Shown here: one piece after another, positions 1-8,536 of the stretch
Layout: each line of letters opens with the position of its first letter
Position numbering within the stretch: position 1 is the first letter of the stretch
From: an uncultured Alphaproteobacteria bacterium
Lineage (GTDB): Bacteria > Pseudomonadota > Alphaproteobacteria > RF32 > CAG-239
NCBI GenBank assembly: GCA_934271715.1
Contig: CAKQRZ010000005.1
Coordinates: forward strand, 1 to 64,000
DNA: 64,000 nt
Direction of reading: 5' to 3'
Notes under the pieces: generated by a model
Seen by the model: the letters and a program-made list of their open reading frames with translations, nothing else
What the model was told of the DNA's origin: nothing
Database searches by the model: none
Program-made: the position numbers and the translations under genes

Positions 1-531
1 ATTTCCTTTTCTATTTGTTGTTTTTTTATGAAATACACGATTCTTTTTTTATTCTCAATCGTTCGTTTTCTGTTTTTTAATTTTCATTGTTCTCGTTTAC
101 TCATTGATTATATTGACTTCTTTTTAGATATTTGGTAATATTACCATTATGAATGATTACGGCATTATTGCCGTCATTATTACTGGAACAAATTAATATT
201 ATTTATAATAAAATCTCGTACTACTTTGCACAAAAAATAACATTTATTTTTAATATGTTAACAAAGGAGAAGCTAATGGATATGATTATAAAATTTATAT
301 TAAGATGTATCATCAGATACTTTGTATTCTCTGTAGTAATGCCGTAATCATTTATCTTTCCAATTCTCTAAAATCAAGGTCGGAACTCTGGCTTGCCATT
401 TTTAGCTATCGTCGGCAAAGTTAATCAATTTCGGCATTTTAACTTGCGGCACCAGAATAAAAGCGATGACAGTCTTGCGTTTTTTCTCGTTGACCAACTT
501 TTTCGTTGGTTCAACTCCCAGCAACACATTT
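1..531. other. Gene-poor AT-rich stretch
   Basis: No convincing gene is seen. A 64-codon open frame at 153-347 (+) lacks a recognisable product and looks like chance in AT-rich DNA. It is, however, bracketed by a perfect 14-bp inverted repeat, AATGATTACGGCAT at 152-165 and its complement at 339-352. A second small hairpin, GTTGACCAAC/GTTGGTTCAAC, lies at about 490-514. These could be remnants of a mobile element; there is no transposase. Confidence 0.4.
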
Positions 532-575
532 AAAACAAAATACACCCATTCTTGCGAATGAGTGTATTTTGTTTT
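532..575 (-). terminator. Intrinsic terminator of tRNA-fMet
   Basis: Twenty-base arms at 532-551 and 556-575 pair with one mismatch around a TTGC loop. The arms end in AAAAC/GTTTT, so both strands have a T-rich end. It begins one base beyond the tRNA 3' end on the minus strand. Confidence 0.8.
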
Positions 576-576
576 A

Positions 577-653
<77 letters not shown>

Positions 654-841
654 ATTGCGATAACGTGGTTTATATACCTTATTTTAATATGCTTGTCAAG
701 CCCTAAAACGCATATTTTATGAAAAAAATTAAAAAAATATGCTTAACTGTGTGAAAAAACGCCATTTTATATCTTGACAAAGAATAAACTAAAGAGTAGC
801 ACTCGCATTTGGAAAATTGTAGTCTGAAATAGAGAAAAGAG

Positions 842-1762
842 ATGAAGAGAAAAGATAAGGGTATTTTGCTTGGTATCTGGGGTACCTGCTGCTATGGTAC
901 GAATCCGCTGTTTGCTTTGCCACTGTTTGCTGCCGGTATAACTTCTAATTCCGTGCTGTTTTACCGCTATGGTTTTGCGCTGATTATTTTTGGTTTATGG
1001 CTGACGCTGCACAAAAAAATTTCGTTGAAAATCTCTTTGCGCGAAGCCGGAGTTTTGATGCCGCTGGGTGTGGTTTTTGCAATTTCTTCGCTTACCTTGT
1101 TTCAGAGCTATATTTATATCGGTGCCGGCATTGCCTCAACAATTTTGTTTATATATCCGATTATGGTGGCACTGATGATGGCAATGTTTTTCCATGAAAG
1201 GATATCCTTAAAAATTGTCGGAGCCATAATTTTGACCACAGTCGGAATTTGCCTGTTTTATGAGGGCAAAGACGGGCAGACGCTGAATTTGATCGGCGTT
1301 GGGCTGGTGCTTATTTCGGCTTTGGCCTACGCGGTTTATATGGTGGCGCTGAAAAACGTAAAAATGCTGAAACGCGTGCAATATTCAAAGCTGACTTTTT
1401 ATGTGATGTTTTTCGGGCTGTTTGTGTTCTTTTTTGCCTCTAATTTCGGCATTGAATTACAGCCGATAAACTCTTGGTTTATGCTGGCTTGCTTGCTGGG
1501 TTCGGCGGTTATTCCGACTATTATCTCGCTGGAAACCATGACGATTGCCATAAAGCTAATCGGCCCTACTTTATCAGCGATTTTAGGCGCCTTAGAGCCG
1601 GTAACTGCCGTATTTATCGGTGTTTTTGTGTTTGGAGAGCATTTATCCGTGCGCATTGTCTGCGGAATTATCTTGATTTTGTCGGCGGTGCTGATGATTG
1701 TTTTAGGCGGCAGTTCAAAAAATGTAAAAAGCAAGCCAAAAGAGTTATCAACAACCAAATAA
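842..1762 (+). CDS. EamA/DMT-family transporter
   Basis: Predicted inner-membrane permease of 306 residues with about ten hydrophobic helices in two repeats (roughly 5-140 and 145-290), the usual layout and length of drug/metabolite transporter (EamA) proteins. The first repeat begins with GILLGIWGTCCYGTNPLF, typical of the family; the second contains the P-(x)-AILGALEPVTAVFIG pattern near helix 9. The ATG follows a purine-rich AGAGAAAAGAG. The gene stands alone between tRNA-fMet (opposite strand) and a broken autotransporter gene. The family moves amino acids, nucleotides or other small metabolites; the substrate cannot be read from sequence. Confidence 0.9.
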   Translation: MKRKDKGILLGIWGTCCYGTNPLFALPLFAAGITSNSVLFYRYGFALIIFGLWLTLHKKISLKISLREAGVLMPLGVVFAISSLTLFQSYIYIGAGIASTILFIYPIMVALMMAMFFHERISLKIVGAIILTTVGICLFYEGKDGQTLNLIGVGLVLISALAYAVYMVALKNVKMLKRVQYSKLTFYVMFFGLFVFFFASNFGIELQPINSWFMLACLLGSAVIPTIISLETMTIAIKLIGPTLSAILGALEPVTAVFIGVFVFGEHLSVRIVCGIILILSAVLMIVLGGSSKNVKSKPKELSTTK

Positions 1763-1869
1763 ATAATTGCCGCAATAGCTTGAATATAAAAAATAATTTA
1801 TATATAGGATAATTATGTTTTAGATATTCTGATATCATTTCGCAAGTTATGGATTGGAGAGATTTTTTT

Positions 1870-4800
1870 ATGCGTAGAATATTATTTGCGGTTTCGCTGA
1901 TTGCGGTTTTAAGCTAAGCGGAAAACGCTGCTGCCGAAGATGTTTATAATTGGGCGGATTTTTTGACTGAAGCCGCCGAGGGCGATAAGACCATAAATCT
2001 GAAAGATAATCTGGAAGTTCCGGCCGGATATAACCGCTTGCAGATAAACGGTTCTGCCGCTAACCGAAGATATTTTTCCATAGACGGCAATTCGCATTCT
2101 ATTATCGGCACAAATACGGATGAATCTCAATTTTTCTGGAGTTTTGACCGCGCCGTATCTACAATCAAAAACTTAACCATTCAGGATTTTAGAAGCTCAG
2201 TAAATTCGGGCGATTTCGGAGGCATAAAACTGCAGCGGAGCGACCTGAAACTGAACAATGTAAATGTGCAGAATTTTTCTAATCCGAGCGGCGGCGCCAA
2301 AGAAATTTACGGCGGCGTGTTTGATGTTTCCGACGGTTCGGTAATGCGGATTGAATACGCCCATCTTTTAAATAATAAGCAGCATGCGGATTCTGCCGTC
2401 AACGGCGACGCTATGGGCGGGGTGCTGTATGTTCAAGGCCTTATGCGCGGACAGAAGTCGTGGATAGACTATTTGAAATTTTCTTATATTACTAATAACG
2501 CGATTATTTCTGAAAATAAAGCCAATGCTTACGGCGGGGCGATTTTTTTGGAAGGGTACATGGATACTTTTTCCGGAAACACATTCAGCAATAATACGGC
2601 GCAGGCAATTATGGACGGCACTAGTGCATATGGCGGCGCGGTTTCTTTAGGTGGAGTGTTCAGCGACCGCGGAACGGCGTATATTACTTATTTTGGGGCG
2701 ACCCTCTTGCCGATATGGAATTTACTTCTAACAAAGCCATAGCGGACGGAAACGGCGGAGAAGCCGCCGGCGGTGCGTTTTTTGTTTCAGAATACGGCAA
2801 AACAGATTTTAATAAAGCCGATGAAAGCTGGATGTTTTTTAGCGGCAATATAGCTCAGGCGGATAAAGGAACAGCCAAAGGCGGGGCTATTGCCAACTAT
2901 TACAAGGCTGACAGCAGCGTTAATATGTATGCGCTGGAATTGGAAAACAATCAGGCTTTGGGCAAAACCGCGCAGGGCGGAGCCATTTATAACAGCGGTG
3001 TTATCAATCTGATTTCTGACAATACCGATAAATTTGACAATCAGAAGCACGCCTTTACTTTTACCAACAATCTGGCTAAAGGCGAAACCGCACAAGGCGG
3101 CGCGCTTTATAACAGCGGAACAATTAATACAATTCAGAATGTAACGTTTGACGGCAACAAGGCGGAAAGCACTTTGGCTTCGGCTCAAGGGCAGGGCGGG
3201 GCGATTTATAATGCCGGAAACATCGGAACTTTGACAGATTCTCAATTTTTGACGTCGGATGATACCATAGTAAACGCCGCCGGTGCTAAGATTGATATTA
3301 TAAACAATATAACCATGGCCGGCTTTCTGCAGAACAGCGGCACTATAGCCGATATGACCGGAACTAATATCCTTAATTCGTTGCCGAATTTTTAGACGGT
3401 TTTACGAATGCGTCCGGTGCTAAAATTACCAACAATAATATTTTGAATGTCAGCGGCAGTTCGGATAATGCCGGAGATATTTTGGGCGGTATTCGCTTCG
3501 GCGGAAATAATGCCGTGCTGAATAACAGCGGCTATATTGAAGAAATCAGCGAGTCTCAGTTTACGTCCGGCAGTGGGCCGGCGTTGAAAAATACCGGAAC
3601 CATAGGCGATATTGTCAATTCGTCTTTTGCTTACGGCAGCGGTACGGGAATTGATACAAACAGCAATCTGACAATCAGAGCGGATAACGGAAAAAGCAGT
3701 TTTAACGGCAGCGGCACGGCAATCAGCGCCAACGGCAATGATATTGATTTTAAATCTGAAAATAATGCTACTATTGAAATCGGCGGCGCGATAGATAGTG
3801 CTTCAAAAATCAACATCAGCGGCGAGGGCGAAACCAGAGTTAATAATTTGCTGAATATCGGCAGCGGCAGCTTGTCACAAAACGGAATTTTGACTGTGGC
3901 GGACAGCGGCATTATAAATATCGGCGAAAAACAGATTAGCGTCGGAACTTTTAACCTAAACGGCACTTTGCAGCTGGATATAAGCTCTATTGCCGCAAAT
4001 TCCGCAAACTATACCGGCGGGCAGATTATTGTCGGCAGCGGGGCGGATATTGCCGGCGAGGCTAAACTGAAAATAACCGTTGCCGTCGACTTATTGCAAA
4101 AGGGCGAGCAAACCGGTGAGCTGCAGCTGATAAGCGGCAATAACGTTGCCGGAGCCTTTAATAATATTATGTCTAACAACCGCTATGAAATTGTAAAAGG
4201 CAATCAGGACGGAACAATCGTTATTATCAGCAAAGCCACGGGCGAAGATGTGGCCGCTGCCGCCGGAAACCGCAACAACCGCAATACGGCGAAAGCTTGG
4301 GATGAGGCAAATATTCCGGCAGGCACTCCGGCAGCGCAGATAAAAGATATTTTGAACGATTTGTCACAGCATGACGTTCAAAAATATACAGCGGCCTTGA
4401 CTAAAATTGCTCCGGCAGATTCTCAGCTTGCTTTAATGACATCCCGTGAGGTAAATAATCAAATCAACCGCAGTATCTGGCACCGTTTTGGCAAAGACCG
4501 AGCTTTGTGCGGCACGCCGTTGGCTAAGGCTTCGGTTTGGATGGATGGCTTAGGCGGCTATGCTCATCAGGGCGGACGTTTTGAAGCGGCCGGCTTTAAC
4601 GCCCATACCGCCGGATATATTCTGGGTGTTGACGGTACCGTAAATTGTGAGACAGCAGCCGGTTTCGGCTATGCGTTTAACAATACTAAAGCCTCGTCGC
4701 AGGGACGCGATACCGGCATAAAAGGGCATACGCTGTTCGGCTATGCAAAATATCAGCCGCAGCAGGCTTATTGGCGCGGCACTCTGAGCTATGGCTACAG

Positions 4801-5305
4801 CAGTTATAATGAGCATGCGGCGGTGGAAAATATCGGCATAAAAGCCAAGTATCATGTGTAGGCTCTGAGCGCCGAAACTGCCGCCGGTTATGAGTTTACG
4901 GACGGATTTATTCCGGAAGCCGGACTGCGCTATACTTATTTAATGCCGGAAAAATACAGCTATAGTCTGGGGCAGCGCGTGCAGGCTGAAAATACAGACC
5001 TGCTGACCGGTTTTGCCGGAATGCGCTATCGTCCGCGCTGCGGTAAAATCTGGTATAATGTACGCCCTACGGCATATTTGGGGCTGACTTACGATATTTA
5101 TAACCGCGATACAACAGCTAATGTGGCGATTGCAAATAAACAATATGAAATCAACGGCGAAAGACTGCCGCGCTGGAGAATTGAAAGCGGTGTAGGCGTT
5201 GAAGTTTCTGTAAATCATTGGGATTTGTCGGTCGGCTATGATTTTGGCCTGCGGGAAAAATATCAGTCGCATACCGGAATGCTGAACGCCCGATATAATT
5301 TTTAG
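1870..5305 (+). pseudogene. Autotransporter gene broken by two stops and two frameshifts
   Basis: Reconstructed, this would encode an outer-membrane autotransporter of about 1,140 residues: a signal peptide (MRRILFAVSLIAVLS), a beta-helix passenger with repeated GGA(I/L)YN / YGGAIF motifs, and a C-terminal beta-barrel ending in aromatic-rich strands and a terminal Phe (NARYNF). Four lesions interrupt it. TAA at 1915-1917 lies inside the signal peptide, a shift lies near the TTTTGGGG run at 2691-2698, another lies at the T5 run at 3389-3393, and TAG at 4859-4861 lies in the barrel. Protein similarity continues across each break in the next open frame. A GGAGAG ribosome site precedes the ATG at 1870. 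Homopolymer shifts could be assembly errors, but the two nonsense codons argue for real decay. Confidence 0.85.
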
Positions 5306-5312
5306 CTGCAAA

Positions 5313-5349
5313 AAAAATACAGCCGCAATATAAAGGCGGCTGTATTTTT
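5313..5349. terminator. Bidirectional terminator
   Basis: The arms AAAAATACAGCCGC (5313-5326) and GCGGCTGTATTTTT (5336-5349) are perfectly complementary and end in A5/T5. It lies between the autotransporter pseudogene and the minus-strand gene that ends at 5352, and can serve both. Confidence 0.85.
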
Positions 5350-5351
5350 GT

Positions 5352-5576
5352 TTAACTCAAGATACCGTATACTTTTAGAACCATGCTTAATATTGCACAG
5401 CTGAAAAGATAAAATCCGACAATGATTCCGGCAAGGTTAGTTTCGGTTTCAGCTGTCGGAGTTATACCTGAAGCCAGCTTTTTCTGATACTGATAATTGT
5501 CAAGAGCAGTACCCAGCCACAGCAAAATACCAAAACCCAAAATGACGCAAAGTCCAAAAAATAAATCGCAGTTCAT
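5352..5576 (-). CDS. Small two-helix membrane protein, unknown
   Basis: Not a recognised family. The 74 residues form two hydrophobic helices (about 5-25 and 48-70) joined by a polar loop. It resembles its upstream neighbour (5697-5906) in layout and in the opening pattern M-x-x-x-x-(I/F)-F-G-(L/V)-C-V, so the two are probably paralogs. The start has no Shine-Dalgarno sequence: an A/T-only leader ending TTATTATTATG follows TTGACA (5634-5639, minus) and TTATAT (5612-5617), 16 bp apart. The same arrangement occurs before several other small genes in this window. Open-frame length plus the promoter and paralog support coding. Confidence 0.6.
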   Translation of the reverse strand: MNCDLFFGLCVILGFGILLWLGTALDNYQYQKKLASGITPTAETETNLAGIIVGFYLFSCAILSMVLKVYGILS

Positions 5577-5696
5577 AATAATAAATCTAATATAATTAAA
5601 ATCTGAAATGAATATAACTTGTTTTGTTTATTTTGTCAATAAAAAGTGCAAAAAAATAACCTTAGGACTATAAATAAAAGTCCAAGGCCTTTTGAT

Positions 5697-5906
5697 TCAG
5701 CAAAAATCTACAGCTTTTGCTACGATAAAACCGGCGGCAATGATTAAAAAGGAAAAAATGCAAACATATCCTTTAGTAAAATCGCCGGTCTGCTGAGCGC
5801 CTGATGTGTTGCTGTTATATTCCTTGCGGTTAAGTACAATACCTGCCACGGCAAGAATGATAAACACACACAAAACACATACGCCGAAAATTGCTTTTAC
5901 TTCCAT
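5697..5906 (-). CDS. Small two-helix membrane protein, unknown
   Basis: Sixty-nine residues, with helices at about 5-24 and 46-66; probably a paralog of the gene at 5352-5576. The open frame extends upstream to 5987, but the ATG at 5906 is preferred because it follows the A/T-only leader (TTAATTAAATTTTTTATT) also seen before the paralog. A promoter lies just beyond: TTGACA at 5982-5987 and TACATT at 5960-5965 on the minus strand. The longer reading would overlap the promoter. No function can be assigned. Confidence 0.55.
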   Translation of the reverse strand: MEVKAIFGVCVLCVFIILAVAGIVLNRKEYNSNTSGAQQTGDFTKGYVCIFSFLIIAAGFIVAKAVDFC

Positions 5907-6081
5907 AATAATAAAAAATTTAATTAAAAAATTGTAATAATAATTGCAAAACGGGTTGCAATGTAGCATAATTTTTGCGGATGTCAAGTGTCTGTATGAA
6001 TTTTTTACGCTAAAAATATTGACTTGGCGTAATTGATAGATATTATCTATTTAACATTATGAATAAACGGGAGAAAAGCTA

Positions 6082-6963
6082 ATGAAAAATACTTTAATCG
6101 GGGCGGCGGTTTTGCTGCTGGCGGCCTGCAATGCAGAAAATACGGTGGTTAATGAAAAAATCAGCGTCATGCAGGAAAATGAGGCGGTTAAAACCAGCGT
6201 GGTTTGGGAATATCCGCAAAAAGGCGATGATGCTGCACTTAGTTCTATCCGCCGGCAGGCGGCTGATTTGCTGATTAAAGATTATAAAGGGCAGCTGAGC
6301 GACGGGCAGAAAATCCTGCAGCAGTTTGTAAGCGGAAAAATGGCGGAATTAGCGCCGGCCGAGGGTTATATTCCGGCTTTTAAGTCAACCTATACCGCGG
6401 AGGTTAAAGAGCTTGTTCAGACGCCGAAATTTATCACTTATGAAAAAAGAGCCGAAGTATTTACCGGCGGTGCACACGGCATGTCGGAATGGGCTGCGGC
6501 AAGCATCCGTAAATCGGACGGCGTATTGCTTAATGAGCATATCCTGAATGAAAGAGTAAATTCTCCGGAATTTAAACAGCTGCTGAAGCAGGGCGCCGAG
6601 GCTTATTTTACAACTCTCAAAGGCGCATACTATCAATGTGAGTTTCAGCCGGAAACTTTGCAAAGCCAGCTGTTTGAGGATTTTGATGCCGACAGTCTGC
6701 CTTTGCCTCAGGCCAAGCCGTTTTTAAGCGATAAAGGCGTCGGCTTTGTTTATATGCCGTATGAAATCGCCAGCTATTCGGACGGACAGATTGCGTTTAT
6801 TCTGCCGTATGAAGCTATGAAACCATACTTGACGGCCGAGGTTTGGAACTTGGTGGCAAAGCAAGAAAATAAAGACGCGGCAGTAACCGCTTATGTTAAT
6901 GATTATATGGCGGCGGAATATCAAAAATATTTAGCTTTGCCGGAACATAAGGCTTGCGAATAA
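6082..6963 (+). CDS. DUF3298-like lipoprotein
   Basis: A 293-residue predicted lipoprotein. The N-terminus MKNTLIGAAVLLLAAC gives a type II signal peptide with lipobox LAAC (Cys16). The central and C-terminal parts carry features of the DUF4163/DUF3298 pair (PdaC/RsiV-like): a Y-(E)-KRAEVFTGGAHG motif near residues 125-137 and a C-terminal segment with FLSDKGVGFVYMPYEIASYSDGQIAFILPYEAMKPYL. Such proteins are periplasmic and some act on peptidoglycan or sense lysozyme; no specific role is claimed. A TTGACT -35 at 6019-6024 and a GGGAGAAAAG ribosome site precede it. A convergent terminator follows at 6970-7006. Confidence 0.75.
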   Translation: MKNTLIGAAVLLLAACNAENTVVNEKISVMQENEAVKTSVVWEYPQKGDDAALSSIRRQAADLLIKDYKGQLSDGQKILQQFVSGKMAELAPAEGYIPAFKSTYTAEVKELVQTPKFITYEKRAEVFTGGAHGMSEWAAASIRKSDGVLLNEHILNERVNSPEFKQLLKQGAEAYFTTLKGAYYQCEFQPETLQSQLFEDFDADSLPLPQAKPFLSDKGVGFVYMPYEIASYSDGQIAFILPYEAMKPYLTAEVWNLVAKQENKDAAVTAYVNDYMAAEYQKYLALPEHKACE

Positions 6964-6969
6964 AACTTA

Positions 6970-7006
6970 AAAAAATCCGTCTGTTATAAAAGCAGGCGGA
7001 TTTTTT
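6970..7006. terminator. Convergent bidirectional terminator
   Basis: Arms AAAAATCCGTCTG and CAGGCGGATTTTT (one wobble) surround an 8-9-nt loop, with A and T runs at either end. It sits between the stop codons of the lipoprotein gene (+) and hydG (-). Confidence 0.85.
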
Positions 7007-7013
7007 GTGAACA

Positions 7014-8444
7014 TTAAAAGTAAAAGTCATTTCCCTGATTGCTGCGGATTTTATCCAGTCTTTCGCGGATAGCCTCTGCAAGTTTCGGCGGAAACGTTTT
7101 CAGTTCCTGTTCAATCAGCTTTTCGCCGACAGCCTTTGTTTCGTCCGAAGCATAATCGGTCAAAAACTCTTCCAAAGTCATAAGTGCGTTCGGGTGGCAG
7201 CAGTTGTGGATTTGCTTAGCCTTGCACAGCTCCATAAAGCGGTCGCCGGTGCGTCCGGAACGATAGCAGGCGGTGCAGAAACTAGGCACATAACCCAGCC
7301 GCATAAGCCAGTTGATAACCTCATCCAGCGAACGTGTGTCTTCTACCTCAAACTGCTCGGAATGCTCATCCTCCGCTTCAGGCTTAGCATAGCCGCCGAC
7401 AGAAGTTTTAGAGCCGCCGGATATTTGCGAGATACCAAGTTTTAGAACTTGTTCGCGCGTTTTTTGACTCTCGCGGGTAGAAACAATCATACCGGTATAA
7501 GGCACGGCAATGCGGATTAACGCTACGATTTTGGCAAAAATATTATCCGGCACGCAGTTGCTGAATTGGCTCGGGTCAATATCATCGGCCGCACGCAGGC
7601 GAGGGACGCTGATAGTGTGAGGCCCGACCCCGAAAACGGCTTCCAGATGTTCGGCGTGCATCAGCAGGCCGCTGAACTCGTAACGATAGGTTGACAAGCC
7701 GAACAATACACCCAGTCCGACATCGTCAATTCCTCCTTGCATAGCCCTGTCCATGGCTTCCGTATGCCAATTATAGTCATGCTTAGGGCCTTTCGGGTGC
7801 AGCTGTTCGTAAGATTCCTTGTTGTAGGTTTCTTGAAACAGAATATAGGTGCCGATTCCGGCTTGGTGCAGCTTGGCGTAATTTTTTACCGTAGTTGCAG
7901 CAATATTGACATTGACGCGGCGGATAGCTCCGTTTTTGTGTTTGATACCGTAAATAGTTTTGATACTTTCCAAAACGTATTCAATCGGGTTGTTTACCGG
8001 ATCTTCGCCCAATTCCAAGGCTAAGCGCTTATGTCCCATGTCCTGCAAAGCTATAACTTCCTGACGGATTTCATCCTGTGTCATTTTTTTGCGGAAGATA
8101 TGCTTGTTTTTGACATGATAAGGGCAGTAAACACAGCTGTTGACGCAGTAATTGGAAAGATAGAGCGGGGCAAAAAGCACAATGCGGTTGCCGTAGTAAT
8201 TTTGTTTGATACGTTTGGCAAGAGCAAAAATTTCCGCCTCAATTTCCGGATTGTCACATGCCAGCAGAACCGAAGCTTCACGGTGTGTCAAGCCTTTTTC
8301 CTGCTCAGCTTTCTGTAAAATCTGCCGAACTAAAGCCAGATTGTTTTTGTTTTGGTCGGCATATTCCAGCGCGGCGCAGATTTCGTCATGCGAGATAAAT
8401 TCCTCAGCCTTGGAAGACTTTGGATTATAAGCAAATTTTTCCAT
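7014..8444 (-). CDS. hydG: [FeFe] hydrogenase maturase HydG
   Basis: A radical-SAM tyrosine lyase. HydG cleaves tyrosine to supply CO and cyanide ligands for the hydrogenase H-cluster. The 476 residues match the family length. The SAM-cluster motif CVNSCVYC places Cys at 100, 104 and 107. A second C-terminal cluster has the HydG-specific CX2CX22C spacing (Cys390, Cys393, Cys416; CTACYRSGRTGDRFMELC then HNCCHPNALMTLEEFL), which separates it from ThiH, a relative lacking this pattern. The partner hydrogenase is 25 kb away at 33175; hydE and hydF are not in this window. The ATG at 8444 has no clear Shine-Dalgarno sequence (leader TAATATAATCATT). Confidence 0.96.
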   Translation of the reverse strand: MEKFAYNPKSSKAEEFISHDEICAALEYADQNKNNLALVRQILQKAEQEKGLTHREASVLLACDNPEIEAEIFALAKRIKQNYYGNRIVLFAPLYLSNYCVNSCVYCPYHVKNKHIFRKKMTQDEIRQEVIALQDMGHKRLALELGEDPVNNPIEYVLESIKTIYGIKHKNGAIRRVNVNIAATTVKNYAKLHQAGIGTYILFQETYNKESYEQLHPKGPKHDYNWHTEAMDRAMQGGIDDVGLGVLFGLSTYRYEFSGLLMHAEHLEAVFGVGPHTISVPRLRAADDIDPSQFSNCVPDNIFAKIVALIRIAVPYTGMIVSTRESQKTREQVLKLGISQISGGSKTSVGGYAKPEAEDEHSEQFEVEDTRSLDEVINWLMRLGYVPSFCTACYRSGRTGDRFMELCKAKQIHNCCHPNALMTLEEFLTDYASDETKAVGEKLIEQELKTFPPKLAEAIRERLDKIRSNQGNDFYF

Positions 8445-8475
8445 AATGATTATATTAAAAATGAAACATCAAAAT

Positions 8476-8511
8476 AAAAAATACAGTACTAAGATAACAC
8501 TGTATTTTTTT
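8476..8511 (-). terminator. Terminator downstream of the acidic membrane protein gene
   Basis: AAAAAATACAGT and ACTGTATTTTTT form a 12-bp stem around an 11-nt loop. It lies between the gene at 8537 and hydG, both on the minus strand, so hydG probably has its own promoter. Confidence 0.75.
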
Positions 8512-8536
8512 GTTTGCAATGATTTAATTTAAGAAT

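Noticed and set aside
1963..4861. Three separate secreted-protein genes (1963-2742, 2715-3395, 3443-4861)
   Set aside because: Beta-helix repeats and the barrel continue across the breaks, only one signal peptide and one ribosome site exist, so they are pieces of one autotransporter gene.
5906..5987. Longer start (5987) for the small membrane protein
   Set aside because: The extra 27 codons overlap the promoter and A/T leader; the ATG at 5906 matches the paralog.
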